Source: Puniceicoccaceae bacterium (GTDB lineage: Bacteria > Verrucomicrobiota > Verrucomicrobiia > Opitutales > Coraliomargaritaceae). From it: a stretch of DNA of 64,000 nucleotides. The notes beneath the pieces are model-generated. The model worked only from the letters and a program-made list of their open reading frames with translations, searched no databases and had not been told where the DNA came from. The stretch covers positions 1 to 64,000 of the forward strand of contig CACIKF010000007.1 in assembly GCA_902587165.1 (NCBI GenBank). Direction: 5' to 3'. Each line of letters begins with the position of its first letter. Position 1 is the stretch's first letter. Of this stretch, positions 27,935 through 40,058 are shown piece by piece. The translations under genes and the position numbers were made by a program.

Positions 27935-30900
27935 ATGAGAATCCTAGACTTACCCATCCTCGTCTGCCTACTTAGCGCATCCCCAGCCACGCCGCTCATA
28001 TCTCAAGCTTTGCCCGTCGGCGTCGAACACGTCCAGACACTCGACGGCATTGAAGAATATCGCCTCAGCTCAAACGGCCTTGGCATCCTGCTGATGCCAA
28101 ATAAAGGGCTCCCCGTAGCCACAGTCATGGTAACATACAAAGTCGGCTCGCGTAACGAGGTCACAGGCACGACGGGGGCGACGCATATCCTTGAGCACAT
28201 GATGTTTAAGGGCACTGAAAAATTTAATAGCGCCAAGGGTTTCGATTATTCCAGCCAGATGGAGCGCATCGGCGCACGTGCCAACGCCACCACCTGGTTT
28301 GACCGCACCAATTACTACGCAACGATGCCGAGTGAATATGTGTCGATGACAATTGAACTCGAAGCCGACCGTATGCGCGGCCTCTTGATCCGCGAGGAAG
28401 CCCTCGCCTCAGAAATGACCGTTGTAAGCAATGAGTATGAGCGTGGTGAAAATAGCCCCGTACGCACGCTGATCAAAGAGCTCTTCGCTACCGCCTATAT
28501 GGCGCACCCTTACAGCCACCCTACTATTGGCTGGCGCTCAGATATCGAGAGCACCTCGGTCGAAAAACTGCGTAAATTTTACGACACCTACTACTGGCCA
28601 GAGAACGCGGTCATCACCGTGATCGGCGGCTTCGACAAAGTTGAAACACTCGCTGATATTGCGGAGCAATATGGTAAAGTCCCCTCTGCCCCGCAGGCCA
28701 TCCCCGTTGTCGAGACGACCGAACCGGAACAACTGGGGCCGCGTCGCGTCACGATCAAACGCGCGGGTCAGGTCGGCGTCGTCATGCTTGGATACAAGGT
28801 GCCCGAAGGCAGGCACGAAGATTGGGCCGCCCTCACCTTACTTAAACAAATACTGGGAGCGGATAAGACGGGGCGTCTCTATCGCGCACTAGAAGACAAG
28901 GGTAAAGCCAACGCTACTTTCACCTTTGCGCCACAACTACATGATCCATGTCTATTTATTTTCGGCGCCTATCTAACACCAGAAGCTACTCACGAAGAAG
29001 CTGAAGCTATCATACTTAAAGAGATCGAAACTCTAGTTAGTGGCGGCGTTGATCTCGACGAGCTAGCACGAGCTAAATCCGTTATTCAAGCAGGGACTTT
29101 CTACGGCCGCGACGGCACCTATGGGATCGCTGATCAGATCAACGAAAATATCGCGATGGGTGACTGGTCGGCATATGTCAACTTACCAGAAGCAATCCAA
29201 GCTGTCTCCGTAGATAACCTTAAAGAAGTCGCACGCAAATATTTCATCGAGCGCAACCGCACCACTGGTTGGTTCGTTCCTGAGGTGCTCAACACCCTTA
29301 GTGCCAGCCTAGATGCAATGCCCTCACCCAACTACTATCGCGATCCCGCCATTTTCGGAGAATTACATAACCTAGAAAATACTGACGAACAAGCCTCTCC
29401 CAAGGCTACGAATTCAGCGAAGTCCGTCGTTGACTTTAGCTCACATATGCAACGTGCCCAGATTGGCGACATTGAACTTATTGCCATCGACCTACCCATC
29501 GACAATGTCGTTTCTTTCGTCGGCAGTATCGCGGCAGGCGACAGCCTTAATCCAGCGGATGCTCCCATGCTTGCTACTCTAACTGCTGCCATGCTAGATC
29601 AGGGCACAGCCAATCAAGACCGCTTCCAAATCGCTGAAAAACTCGACCGGCTTGGTGCCAACCTAAGTTTCAGCTCAGGCGATCAAAGCCTCAACTTTTC
29701 GGGGAAATTCCTCCGTGCCGATGCCGGCTCTTTTCTTCAAATTCTTGCGGACCAGTTACGTAATCCAGCCTTCGAAGCCGAAGTACTCGAGACTCTAAAA
29801 AGTCGCCAAAAAGCTAGTCTCCTACAAGCCATTGATGACCCTGACTACCGCGCTGATGCTCTACTCTCTCGTATCCTCTATCCCGTAGATCACATCAACT
29901 ACAGCACGCCGATCAACGAGCTGAAGACCGACATTGAAGCCACTACTGTCGAAGATTTAGCAGCATTTCACGCTGCTCACTATGGCACCTCCTCGATGCG
30001 GCTAATCTTTACTGGAGACATTGACTTTGAACAACTCAAGGCCGCCGTTGGCAACGCCTTCGACGGTTGGGAGGGTGGGAGCGACTACCCCAAACTCGAT
30101 ACCTTGCCCAACAAAAATGCCGAATTCGCCGAACGTATTTATATTGAGGACAAGACCAGCGTCGCGGCCCGTTTTGGTTTCAATACCGGGCTGCAACGTA
30201 CCGATGACGACTACCTACCATTCATGGTAGGCAACTATATCCTTGGCGGCAGTTTCCACTCCCGACTCATGACCGAAGTCCGTAAAAACCGCGGGCTCAC
30301 CTACGATATCCGCGCTCGTCATCAAGGCGATATTCTGACCAATGGTAATTGGATCTTATCAGCCAGCTTTTCACCTGGTGCATTAAATGATGGTCTTCAA
30401 GCCGCCCGCGAAGTCGTCCAGCAATGGTTCGACGATGGCGTCAGTGAAGAGGAGGTTGCGGCCGCCATTGAAACTCTGACTGGTTCTTACATCGTCGGTC
30501 TCTCCAATACTGGTAGTGTTGCGGGGCAGGTTCACAGCTTCATGCAACGCGGCTTTGACCCCAAATACATCGACGAATACCCACTACTCCTTCGCCAATT
30601 GACTGCAGGAGAGGTGAACCATGCCATTCGCAAATACTTTGATCCCAGCCAAGTCACGGAAGTCGTCGCGGGTTCTCTCGCCCACGCTCCCGATTCGAGT
30701 GCCGAAACCAAAGGGAACTTAGCCATTACAGTGCGCCTCGATGCGCCTGATGCAGGCTGGCGGCTCCAGATCGAATCGATCCACCGCGACAGTGAGAATA
30801 TAGTAGTCTATTCGCAGCTTAGCCGAGATCCCGATAACATGTCCGCCCAAGTCATCAGCACTGTGGCAGATACCGTTAAAATTGACCTCAGCCATTCCGA

Positions 30901-31036
30901 CCTCCCTGTGCTTCACTATATAAGTGGCAAGACTTGGGACTGGGGCGACACGGGAGAATACACCTTCATTGATAGCCCTGAAATCATCAGCCAAGGTCTA
31001 CAAACATCCGATTTACTTTTCGAATTAGAAAAATAA
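27935..31036 (+). CDS. exported M16 zinc peptidase with two tandem halves
   Basis: A 1033-residue protein with a signal peptide (about 1-25). The first M16 unit carries the inverted zinc motif HILEH (84-88) and the downstream Glu in VVSNEYERGENS, so it should be active. The second unit, from about residue 500, has the M16C fold (RFQIAEKLDRLGANLSFSSG, LMTEVRKNRGLTYDIRARH) but no HXXEH and is the usual inactive partner. M16 peptidases of this kind cleave small peptides or misfolded fragments in the periplasm. A C-terminal extension of about 120 residues beyond the second M16 unit is not recognised. The gene stands alone, with an unknown small gene about 50 bp behind. Confidence 0.93.
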   Translation: MRILDLPILVCLLSASPATPLISQALPVGVEHVQTLDGIEEYRLSSNGLGILLMPNKGLPVATVMVTYKVGSRNEVTGTTGATHILEHMMFKGTEKFNSAKGFDYSSQMERIGARANATTWFDRTNYYATMPSEYVSMTIELEADRMRGLLIREEALASEMTVVSNEYERGENSPVRTLIKELFATAYMAHPYSHPTIGWRSDIESTSVEKLRKFYDTYYWPENAVITVIGGFDKVETLADIAEQYGKVPSAPQAIPVVETTEPEQLGPRRVTIKRAGQVGVVMLGYKVPEGRHEDWAALTLLKQILGADKTGRLYRALEDKGKANATFTFAPQLHDPCLFIFGAYLTPEATHEEAEAIILKEIETLVSGGVDLDELARAKSVIQAGTFYGRDGTYGIADQINENIAMGDWSAYVNLPEAIQAVSVDNLKEVARKYFIERNRTTGWFVPEVLNTLSASLDAMPSPNYYRDPAIFGELHNLENTDEQASPKATNSAKSVVDFSSHMQRAQIGDIELIAIDLPIDNVVSFVGSIAAGDSLNPADAPMLATLTAAMLDQGTANQDRFQIAEKLDRLGANLSFSSGDQSLNFSGKFLRADAGSFLQILADQLRNPAFEAEVLETLKSRQKASLLQAIDDPDYRADALLSRILYPVDHINYSTPINELKTDIEATTVEDLAAFHAAHYGTSSMRLIFTGDIDFEQLKAAVGNAFDGWEGGSDYPKLDTLPNKNAEFAERIYIEDKTSVAARFGFNTGLQRTDDDYLPFMVGNYILGGSFHSRLMTEVRKNRGLTYDIRARHQGDILTNGNWILSASFSPGALNDGLQAAREVVQQWFDDGVSEEEVAAAIETLTGSYIVGLSNTGSVAGQVHSFMQRGFDPKYIDEYPLLLRQLTAGEVNHAIRKYFDPSQVTEVVAGSLAHAPDSSAETKGNLAITVRLDAPDAGWRLQIESIHRDSENIVVYSQLSRDPDNMSAQVISTVADTVKIDLSHSDLPVLHYISGKTWDWGDTGEYTFIDSPEIISQGLQTSDLLFELEK

Positions 31037-31084
31037 TCGACTCTGCATCAACTTATATTTCTAAATTCCGAATCCTGAAACACT

Positions 31085-31534
31085 ATGCCAAAAATCGACG
31101 TCGAAACCCTCAAATTGATTCTCCAGCGCAACGAACCCGACATACGTAAGGTCAACGAGATCATGCAAGAGATCGAGATGGAGCTTAAAGCCGAAGAGGA
31201 AGAAAAGCTCAATCGCCCGCCCCTCGTGAAGAAGCAATTCTCCATCCTGATCGCCGACGCCGAGGGCGAGCTTAAAGATAAAGACCTCACTGGCTGGGTT
31301 GTCCAGATCCCCGAAGACGACAATGTAAGCCTTTGCCCCGAACGTATTATCAACGCAGCTTACGAATTTAACACTACGCCCAAGGGCCAACGTATGCCCG
31401 TAAAAACCATTGGTGAAGCCTGCGAAGCCGTCACAGCCAAACTATTCAAAGAGCAAAACATCTGGATCAAAACTAAAGTGCCCGTCTTAGCGATGACCAC
31501 CGCTAATAAGATACCGATGGCAAAGGTTGAGTGA
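31085..31534 (+). CDS. conserved hypothetical protein, 149 aa
   Basis: I do not recognise the family. The N-terminus (about 1-45) is strongly helical and charged (RKVNEIMQEIEMELKAEEEE). The rest looks like a compact alpha/beta domain (KQFSILIADAEGELKDKDLT, GWVVQIPEDDN, VKTIGEACEAVTAKLFKEQN). There is no signal peptide. It lies 48 bp after the peptidase gene and ends before a strong hairpin terminator, so it may share that transcript. Codon use and length support a real gene. Confidence 0.75.
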   Translation: MPKIDVETLKLILQRNEPDIRKVNEIMQEIEMELKAEEEEKLNRPPLVKKQFSILIADAEGELKDKDLTGWVVQIPEDDNVSLCPERIINAAYEFNTTPKGQRMPVKTIGEACEAVTAKLFKEQNIWIKTKVPVLAMTTANKIPMAKVE

Positions 31535-31590
31535 CGATCTGGAGTCTCAGATCGAGCCCCTCACCTGACTCGAAACACAGCAGATATAGA

Positions 31591-31620
31591 AAAAGCCGGG
31601 CATGGCTGCCCGGCTTTTTT
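31591..31620. terminator. bidirectional intrinsic terminator
   Basis: AAAAGCCGGGCA and TGCCCGGCTTTT form a perfect GC-rich stem with a short loop. It is flanked by A- and T-runs, so it works on both strands. It sits between the convergent 149-aa gene and purH. Confidence 0.92.
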
Positions 31621-31640
31621 GATGTAATAGGACTATGCGA

Positions 31641-33191
31641 TTAGTGCTTAAAGTGGCGCTTACCAGTGAAGACCATGACCATGTCACGCTCGTCGGCAGC
31701 AGCAATCACTTCGTCGTCGCGGACGGAGCCGCCTGGTTGAATCGCTGCGATGGCACCGGCTGCGGCTGCGGCGATGAGCCCGTCAGCGAAAGGGAAAAAT
31801 GCATCAGAGGCGACAATGGAACCTTTCAGGTCAAGGCCAGCTTCTCCTGCTTTCCAGACTGCGATCTTAGAGCTATCAACCCGAGACATCTGCCCTGCGC
31901 CGACTCCAAGAGTGCGCTCACAACCAGCGTAAACGATCGCGTTGGATTTCACGTGTTTCACCACGTTCCAGCCAAACGCCATGGCGCGCATTTCTTCGGG
32001 TGATGGCTGGCGCTTAGAGACGATCTTCCAGTCGCTGGGGCGATCCGGCATAGTGTCGCGGTCTTGCATAAGCACGCCGCCGACTACGGAGCGAATCTCT
32101 CTTAAGGAGTCCGCTGGTAAGCTGGCTTTAACTGTCATCAGTCGCAGGTTCTTTTTCTTGGCGAACACCTCACGCGCGGCTTCTGTGAAGGCTGGTGCGA
32201 TGATCACCTCGCAGAAAATCTTACTGATGATCACAGCGAGGTCGGCATCCATGGTTTGGTTGACCACGATGATACCGCCGAAAGGCGCTTGCTGATCGGT
32301 AACAAAGGCCTTCTCCCATGCTTCGAGAAGCGTGTCAGCCGAGGCCACCCCGCAAGGGTTGGTGTGCTTTAGTATGGCGACGGTGGGCTTTTGGAACTCA
32401 CCGATCAAGTAGGCCGCGGCGGTGATGTCGATGATGTTATTAAAGCTTAATTCCTTACCTTGTAGCTGCACGAAGCAATCGAAGAAGCTGCCATAAAGCG
32501 CCGCCTTTTGGTGTGGGTTCTCGCCGTAGCGTAGACATTGTACTTGGGGAAGATCCATCTTAAGCTCTGTAGGGATTCCAGAAATATCCTCAAGCCTTGG
32601 TTCCTCGGAAACTTGGTCCTTAAGGTAGGTAGCAATGGCACCGTCGTATGCTGCGGTGCGTTGAAATACCTTCAGTGCAAGCTCGCGGCGAAGCTTTTGC
32701 GTGGCGGCTTCGTCGCCCATCGCAGTGAGCACACGGTCGTAATCTGCTGCATCGACCACGACGGATACGGAAGCGTGGTTCTTCGCTGCAGAACGGAGCA
32801 TAGAGGGACCACCGATATCAATATTCTCAATCGCCAACTCAAAGGTGACGTCATACTTGGCCACAGTTTCCTCAAATGGGTATAAATTCACCACCACAAG
32901 ATCAATCATCTCGATCTTGTGCTCGGCAGCGGCACTCATGTGAGTCTCTTTGTCGCGGCGCGCGAGGAGACCACCATGGATTTTTGGGTGAAGGGTCTTA
33001 ACGCGGCCTTCCATCATTTCAGGAAAACCCGTGTAATCGCTCACTTCAGTCACAGGGATGTTCTCTTTTTCAAGGAGCTTAGCAGTGCCACCAGTGGAAA
33101 GTAGACGGTAACCGTGTTGCTCGACTAGCGCTTTAGCAAAGGGCACGAGGCCTGATTTATCACTAACGGAAATGAGTGCGTTTTTTTGCAT
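31641..33191 (-). CDS. purH: bifunctional AICAR transformylase / IMP cyclohydrolase
   Basis: PurH performs the last two steps of IMP synthesis. The N-terminal MGS-like cyclohydrolase domain begins [18 protein letters not shown] and includes [11 protein letters not shown] and [20 protein letters not shown]. The transformylase domain has [14 protein letters not shown] and the catalytic [10 protein letters not shown] (Lys near 279). The end is [20 protein letters not shown] followed by the usual TGKRHFKH. Length 516 is normal. It converges on the preceding plus-strand gene across the terminator at 31591. Confidence 0.97.
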   Translation of the reverse strand: MQKNALISVSDKSGLVPFAKALVEQHGYRLLSTGGTAKLLEKENIPVTEVSDYTGFPEMMEGRVKTLHPKIHGGLLARRDKETHMSAAAEHKIEMIDLVVVNLYPFEETVAKYDVTFELAIENIDIGGPSMLRSAAKNHASVSVVVDAADYDRVLTAMGDEAATQKLRRELALKVFQRTAAYDGAIATYLKDQVSEEPRLEDISGIPTELKMDLPQVQCLRYGENPHQKAALYGSFFDCFVQLQGKELSFNNIIDITAAAYLIGEFQKPTVAILKHTNPCGVASADTLLEAWEKAFVTDQQAPFGGIIVVNQTMDADLAVIISKIFCEVIIAPAFTEAAREVFAKKKNLRLMTVKASLPADSLREIRSVVGGVLMQDRDTMPDRPSDWKIVSKRQPSPEEMRAMAFGWNVVKHVKSNAIVYAGCERTLGVGAGQMSRVDSSKIAVWKAGEAGLDLKGSIVASDAFFPFADGLIAAAAAGAIAAIQPGGSVRDDEVIAAADERDMVMVFTGKRHFKH

Positions 33192-33271
33192 AGTTAAAAG
33201 GAACTTTGTTATCAGAAATAGAAATTTGCGTCGGCTTAGATCAGGTAATCGATTGAGCGAAAATAAAAAAA

Positions 33272-34807
33272 TTATTTCCTTTCAGGTCGTGGGAAGAGGA
33301 TGGCTTTTTCGCCAAGGGCCTTTCCCTCTAATTTGCTACCCCACTCTAACTGGCCCTCAAGGCGATCGAAGCTTTCTGCGCCGACTAGCCCACGGATCTT
33401 ATCAGAAATCTCCGGCATCACGGGTGTCAGCATGACAACTGCGAGACGTAGGGCCTCGGCCATGGTCGCCAATGAAGTGCGGAGCGCCGCTTGATCTACC
33501 GCTTCTTCGGACTTAGCGAGTTTCCACGGAGCACGGGTCTCGGCGTATCGGTTGATGCCAGAAACGAAGGTAAAGATCCGTTCAAGCGCTTTATGAAACT
33601 GGAAGTTTTCAAACAGCGAGATGAGCTCTTTAGCAGTGTCCTTCCAAAGTGCTTTAAGCTCTTTTTCGGGAGCGCCTTCGACTTCAGCCGTAGGCACTTT
33701 ACCTCCGGCGTAACGCTGCCCCATATTGAGTAGTCGACTAACGAGATTGCCGAGGTCGTTTGCGAGGTCGCTGTTGTAGCGACTCATAAACAGATCGATC
33801 GAAAATTCAGAGTCTTGCCCGACGTTCATCTCGCGGGTGACGAAATAACGAAAAGCGTCCGCACCGAACTGCTCGATAAGATCTAGCGGGTTGACGACAT
33901 CGCCAGAGCTTTTAGACATCTTATTTCCAGAGCTAAGCCACCAACCGTGAACAAGAAAATGCTTGGGCAAGTCGATGCCGAGCGCTTTAAGCATGATCGG
34001 CCAGTAAACGGCGTGCGGTGGCACAAGAATATCTTTACCGATCACATGATAATCGGCTGGCCATTGCTGGTTGAACTCGTCGGTTCCGTATCCGGCGGCG
34101 GTGATATAATTTGTCAAGGCATCGAACCATACGTAGGTGACAAAGTCTTGGTCAAAGGGCAGTTCGATGCCCCATTCTAGTCGCTCTTTAGGGCGAGAAA
34201 TGCAGAGGTCGTTCAGCGGCTCTTTAAGAAATTGGAGTGCATCGGCACTGCGAAAGCGCGGGTAGATCATCTGCTCCTTGGTCTTGATCGTGTCGACGAG
34301 CCAGTCTTGGTATTGAGAGAGTTTGAAGAAGTAGTTACTCTCAGTCACTTCAGTCACTTCGCCGAAGATCTCTGGCCACTTGCCATCTACTTTTTCTTTT
34401 TCGGTAACGAACTGCTCTTGGCGCACACTGTAGTAGCCATTGTAATCAGCTTTGTAGATCTCGCCCTTGTCATAGAGCTTCTGAAGAATCTCCCGAACTA
34501 CAGCCTTATGACGATCCTGCGTGGTGCGGATGTAGTCATCGTTGGAAATATTAAGCGCGCTGCAGAGGCCTTGAAATTCTGCAGCGAGGCGATCACAGAC
34601 TTCAATTGGAGGCACACCTGCTTGCTCGGCTGACATCTGCACTTTTTGTCCGTGCTCGTCGAGTCCAGTGAGGAATTTAACCTCGTCGCCCATCAAGCGA
34701 CGGAAGCGCGCGATAATGTCCGTCAGCACTTTTTCGTAGGCGTGACCAAGATGCGGCGAGCCGTTAGCGTAGTCGATTGCGGTTGTTATATAGAACTTTT
34801 TGCTCAT
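33272..34807 (-). CDS. metG: methionyl-tRNA synthetase
   Basis: A class I synthetase with the HIGH-type motif SPHLGH (17-22) and [10 protein letters not shown] (about 296). At 511 residues it is the short form, without the C-terminal tRNA-binding dimer domain. The connective peptide ([15 protein letters not shown]) lacks the zinc-knuckle cysteines, as in the Bacillus-type Met[11 protein letters not shown] is the usual methionine-pocket segment. It lies 80 bp upstream of purH on the same strand; cotranscription is possible but not indicated. Confidence 0.97.
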   Translation of the reverse strand: MSKKFYITTAIDYANGSPHLGHAYEKVLTDIIARFRRLMGDEVKFLTGLDEHGQKVQMSAEQAGVPPIEVCDRLAAEFQGLCSALNISNDDYIRTTQDRHKAVVREILQKLYDKGEIYKADYNGYYSVRQEQFVTEKEKVDGKWPEIFGEVTEVTESNYFFKLSQYQDWLVDTIKTKEQMIYPRFRSADALQFLKEPLNDLCISRPKERLEWGIELPFDQDFVTYVWFDALTNYITAAGYGTDEFNQQWPADYHVIGKDILVPPHAVYWPIMLKALGIDLPKHFLVHGWWLSSGNKMSKSSGDVVNPLDLIEQFGADAFRYFVTREMNVGQDSEFSIDLFMSRYNSDLANDLGNLVSRLLNMGQRYAGGKVPTAEVEGAPEKELKALWKDTAKELISLFENFQFHKALERIFTFVSGINRYAETRAPWKLAKSEEAVDQAALRTSLATMAEALRLAVVMLTPVMPEISDKIRGLVGAESFDRLEGQLEWGSKLEGKALGEKAILFPRPERK

Positions 34808-34951
34808 ATGAAGCTGCGGAACTTGGGTGATTTCGTAGGGAGGCGCAAGCGCGAGATTTGGATGTCATCATAAAATACCACAGCAACACGAAATGCCTTC
34901 GTAAGCAAAATAGTAAACGGATATAGCAGAAGCGATGATCACTTAACTCCA

Positions 34952-36597
34952 TTACCAAGCGCCGAGAATGTCTTCGACTATCAATTGGCTTTTACCGCGA
35001 TAGAAATTAGACTGCACGACAAGGCGCGCTTGCCCTCTGTGGTTCTTCATGTAAAAAGGTAAACCACCCTCTTCAATGTAGCTAGGGTCAGAGTAATAGG
35101 CTGGCCATATACGACGACCGACTTTAAGTCTCAATGGACGTATGCTTTCGATGACCGCATCTACAGTATAAAGCTGACCAACATGAGGTATGAGTTCGGC
35201 ATCGCTGAGGGAATTGAGAATGTCACCATCTGTAAGATTCAAATCTCCATTAAAGTGAGCGACGGTGAGTGGGTATTCGTAGCTAGAGACATTCTCACCA
35301 ATACTGAGTGCAGCGGTGGCCTTAAAGGCACCGACAGAAAAACGCGCATATACAGGGAAATGATCGCTCACACCCCCACCCGTTTCACCTGCAGAATGCC
35401 ACCGAATAGGCCGACCTATTAGGTCGGCATTGATGCCAGGGATCACTAGCTTATCAAAGCTACCATCAATGTAGCAGATACCACTGTCGTCGTAAAGCCC
35501 TTGAGTGATGAGCATATGCATGAGTGTCCCAATGCGACCACGCCAGACTTCAGAGTAGCGAGCTTCGGGCTCGAGTTCGAACCATAGGTTATAAAGGTCG
35601 GTCTCGTAAAATGACTCGTTGCCAGTCGAGCCAAGGATGTCATTCACGCCAGTTACAATGTTAGGAAAGAGAGCAGAATGATTGTAATGGGAGTTCAAAT
35701 CACCAGCGATGATGATGTCCGCATATGAATCAGCTTCAAGCCGTGCATCGATCAAGCTGCGAAGCACCTTGGCGTTCTCTACTCGAATCGGCTCGCGATC
35801 AGGGTTAGAAGCGCCTGATTTCCAGTGGTTCACGTAAACAAAGAGTGACTGGCCCTCGACCTCGAGCTCAGCCTCAATAATGTCGCGTGCCATTACAATG
35901 GGGTGCGCATCATGGCTGATAATAGGGAAAGTAGAGAAGATCGCATTTGTGTGGGCGGAACCGGATTCCATGCCTCGGTATTCTGCGGTCACGACGTGGT
36001 AACCCGTGAGACCTTCATCAGCAAGTGCCTTGAGCAGCCATGCCGAGGCTGGATAACCTGCGAAGGCATCCGACCATTCAGTATCGAGCATGTCCGCGAC
36101 GGTGGTGTCGCTATACATTTCGAGGAAGGCGTCATAATCTTCAACAGTCGACTCTGGCGTGAAATCAGCCTCTAACTCTTGAAAGAGGACAATCTCAGGG
36201 GCATCACCGCCATCCACTGACTTCAAAACACTGGCGATACTTTGTAACTTGGTTAGCAATTTGCGTGGGGTGTACCCTGAATCGACTTTGTAGTCGTCGA
36301 ACATGGAAACACCATCGGCATCGAATAGATTTTCGACGTTATAGGTGACAACAGTGAACGTGATTGGTTCTACCAGATCGACTGCATGATCTTCAAGTTC
36401 TGTCGGCGAGACGACGGGCTGAACAAGGCTTACCTCACTGACAGCGGCAGTAGCCACATTACTCTCGGGCGCGGGCGTCTGCTCAGGGACTTCGGAGTTT
36501 GATGCAGGTTCCTGATCGACACCAACATCCGAATTTACGCCACAGCCAGCTAAGAGTAAGCACAAAATAAAAGACGCAAAGTAGCTAAGTATTTTCA

Positions 36598-36598
<1 letters not shown>
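34952..36598 (-). CDS. endonuclease/exonuclease/phosphatase-fold lipoprotein
   Basis: From the ATG at 36598 (overlapping the menB stop as TAATG) the protein is 548 residues, with a lipoprotein signal ending in LLLAGC; a start at 36610 would add four residues. A Ser/Pro/Glu-rich spacer leads to an EEP domain: FTVVTYNVENLFD (metal Asn/Glu region), VLFQELEADF, VNHWKSGA, IAGDLNSHY and GGVSDHFPVYA with the catalytic Asp-His. The last ~120 residues form a second, beta-rich domain. The substrate is unknown: extracellular nuclease or phosphodiesterase activity on nucleic acid or lipid headgroups are both possible. Outer-membrane or periplasmic location is inferred from the lipobox. Confidence 0.88.
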
Positions 36599-37431
<833 letters not shown>

Positions 37432-37522
37432 TTGCGTAAGTAGAACTTAAATAAGCAAGATGACAACTGCCTAGAATTAAAACGTAGAGAGCGTAAAGTC
37501 ACACTCTACAAATGTTTGCATT

Positions 37523-37741
37523 TTAATAATGCGGCGGTTTTTCGTCTGCTGGCATGTCGCCTGCGCTCTGCGAGTTAAGTTCGGCTACCGCGGCTAATTG
37601 CGCTTTTTGTTCCTTGGCAGCTTTGACCAAGCCATCAATCCTTTTGGAGAGTTGATACATTTCAGCGTCCTGCTCAGTCACGTGTTTCTCTAAGAAAGCG
37701 ATGCGCGATTGTAGGTCTTCGAGTAGATCAGATTCAATCAT
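37523..37741 (-). CDS. slyX: SlyX-family small coiled-coil protein
   Basis: A 72-residue protein with an uninterrupted N-terminal coiled coil (LLEDLQSRIAFLEKHVTEQD) and the typical SlyX ending EKPPHY. SlyX function is unknown. It starts 6 bp after the glgB stop and is almost certainly cotranscribed with it. Confidence 0.85.
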   Translation of the reverse strand: MIESDLLEDLQSRIAFLEKHVTEQDAEMYQLSKRIDGLVKAAKEQKAQLAAVAELNSQSAGDMPADEKPPHY

Positions 37742-37747
37742 AAAATG

Positions 37748-39955
37748 TTATCCTTGGAATCGAAACACACTCATGGACTGCGGTGGCATTTGAACTAGAA
37801 TCGAGAATGGGCGACCATCCCACTCAATCGCTTCTGACTCTACAACACCATTGTTGCCAAAGCCAAGGCCTCCGTATTCTTTGGCATCAGTATTGAGTAT
37901 TTCCTTCCAATAGCCTGCGTGTGGCACACCGACACGGAAGCCCTCGCGAAGCACAGGCGTCATATTTCCCACAGCAACCACATCTTCTGTTGGCACGCAT
38001 CCTTTGCGTAAGAATGTTAGAATACTGTTCTCTGCATCGGTGCAATTGATCCACTCAAAGCCGTCGGGCTTGGTATCACCAAATGCTAAGCTAGGTATCT
38101 CTTGATAAAGCTTGTTCAAATCACGCACAACCATCTGGATTCCCTTATGTTCAGGATACTGCAGTAAATGCCAGTCTAGGCTCTTGTTATAATTCCATTC
38201 AGCGGATTGGCCAAAGTCAGAACCCATGAAAAGGGTCTTCTTGCCAGGCCACATCCACATAAGCCCGTAAAGCAATCGCAATTGGTGTGCCTTATTGGAG
38301 ATCGGTTCGCCAGGCATTTTGAGTAGCATCGATTGTTTACCATGCACCACTTCATCATGCGAGAAGACTTGTGTGAAATTCTCTGAATATTGATAAAGCA
38401 TCCCAAAAGAGAGTTGATGATGATCATACTTTCGGTGGATGGGGTCCTTCTTGAAATACTCGAGCGTATCATTCATCCAACCCATGTTCCACTTAAGGTC
38501 GAAACCGAGACCTCCTTCGGAAGTGGGTTTCGTGACACCAGGGAAAGAGGTAGACTCTTCAGCAATCATCAATGTGCCAGGGTAGTATTTATGAACGACG
38601 TCATTCGTCTGACGCAGGAAATCAATAGCTTCAAGGTTTTCGCGTCCACCGTATTGATTCGGCACCCACTCCCCGTCTTTGCGAGAGTAGTCTAGGTAGA
38701 GCATCGAGGCTACGGCATCCACACGGAGGCCATCGATATGATAGCGTTCGCACCAAGCAAGTGCACTTGCAATTAGGAAACCCCGGACTTCGTTACGTCC
38801 ATAGTTAAAAATCAAAGTGCCCCAATCTTGGTGGAAACCTTGACGCGGATCGGAGTGCTCGTAGAGCGCTGTATCGTCAAACTTGGCGAGCGCAAAACTA
38901 TCGGTCGGAAAGTGAGCAGGTACCCAATCCATAATCACGCCAATTCCGTTTTGGTGCAGCGTATCGACGAGAAACATAAAGTCCTCAGGAGTACCGAAAC
39001 GATAAGTCGGCGCGAAGTATCCTGTCACTTGGTAACCCCAAGAGCCATCGAAGGGATGCTCGGATAGTGGCATGAACTCTACGTGCGTGTAGTACATGTC
39101 TGTGAGATAATCGACCAGCGCATGGGCTAGCTCACGATAACTAAGTGGGCAGGAGGCATCTTCGACTACTGACTTCCATGAGCCAGGATGCATTTCGTAG
39201 ATAGAGATCGGCTGATCTTTCCAATCAGTCTGAGCACGATTCAGTATCCATTCGTCATCGTTCCACTGATAGTCATCAACGTTTTGGATAATCGAGGCAT
39301 TATTGGGAGGCGCCTCAAAGCAGGTGCCATAGGGATCAGTCTTTAAAAGCAGGGTCCCTTGGCGTGAACTAATCTCATACTTATACTTCACCCCAGATTT
39401 GAGACTGGGAATGAAAAGTTCCCAGATACCAGATGCACCGAGGCTACGCATCGCATGATAGCGACCATCCCAATGGTTGAAATCGCCGACCACAGAAACT
39501 CGCTCAGCATTAGGCGCCCAAATTGCGAAAGAGACGCCTTTGACCCCATCGATATTTCGCAACTGCGATCCCATTTTGTGATGCACAAAGTGATCACTAC
39601 CCTCGCTAAAGAGATAGACATCGTCGTCAGAAAGTGTGGGCAGAAAACTGTAGGGGTCAGAAAACTGGCGAATCTCACCGTTGAATCGCTCGATTTGTAG
39701 AAGGTAATGAAAAACCTCATTCCGATCTTCGATTACACCCTCAAAAAGACCGTCCTTGGTCAGGCGCTTCAACTCATAAAGCTTACTATTATTAACCACA
39801 TCAACCAGATGACAACTTTGTGCGTCGTCTAAATAGGCGCGGACTATCAGGCAATTCTTTTTGCCCTTTTTATGAGGGTGCATACCTAAATGCTCGTGCG
39901 GCTGAGCGCAGTTCACACTAGTAATCAATTCGATTTCTTTTTTGGTAATTCTCAC
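37748..39955 (-). CDS. glgB: 1,4-alpha-glucan branching enzyme
   Basis: GlgB introduces alpha-1,6 branches in glycogen. The 735 residues comprise an N-terminal early-set domain (HEHLGMHPHKKG), a CBM48 domain (VSFAIWAPNAERVSVVGDFN), the GH13 barrel and a C-terminal beta domain. The barrel shows the usual blocks: YEMHPGSW, GVIMDWVPAHFPTD, GLRVDAVASMLYLDYSR with the nucleophile Asp (about 408), MIAEESTSFPGVT with the acid Glu (about 464), and FSHDEVVHGK. No other glycogen gene lies nearby. slyX follows directly. Confidence 0.97.
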   Translation of the reverse strand: MRITKKEIELITSVNCAQPHEHLGMHPHKKGKKNCLIVRAYLDDAQSCHLVDVVNNSKLYELKRLTKDGLFEGVIEDRNEVFHYLLQIERFNGEIRQFSDPYSFLPTLSDDDVYLFSEGSDHFVHHKMGSQLRNIDGVKGVSFAIWAPNAERVSVVGDFNHWDGRYHAMRSLGASGIWELFIPSLKSGVKYKYEISSRQGTLLLKTDPYGTCFEAPPNNASIIQNVDDYQWNDDEWILNRAQTDWKDQPISIYEMHPGSWKSVVEDASCPLSYRELAHALVDYLTDMYYTHVEFMPLSEHPFDGSWGYQVTGYFAPTYRFGTPEDFMFLVDTLHQNGIGVIMDWVPAHFPTDSFALAKFDDTALYEHSDPRQGFHQDWGTLIFNYGRNEVRGFLIASALAWCERYHIDGLRVDAVASMLYLDYSRKDGEWVPNQYGGRENLEAIDFLRQTNDVVHKYYPGTLMIAEESTSFPGVTKPTSEGGLGFDLKWNMGWMNDTLEYFKKDPIHRKYDHHQLSFGMLYQYSENFTQVFSHDEVVHGKQSMLLKMPGEPISNKAHQLRLLYGLMWMWPGKKTLFMGSDFGQSAEWNYNKSLDWHLLQYPEHKGIQMVVRDLNKLYQEIPSLAFGDTKPDGFEWINCTDAENSILTFLRKGCVPTEDVVAVGNMTPVLREGFRVGVPHAGYWKEILNTDAKEYGGLGFGNNGVVESEAIEWDGRPFSILVQMPPQSMSVFRFQG

Positions 39956-40058
39956 CGATGAGAAAAAAATTTAATCGTAGGCAATTTGCAAGACTCTTAC
40001 CTTTGACTACCCCTTACGGCTTGCCTCGACCCACAGATACCTGATTGTATGACGACTT

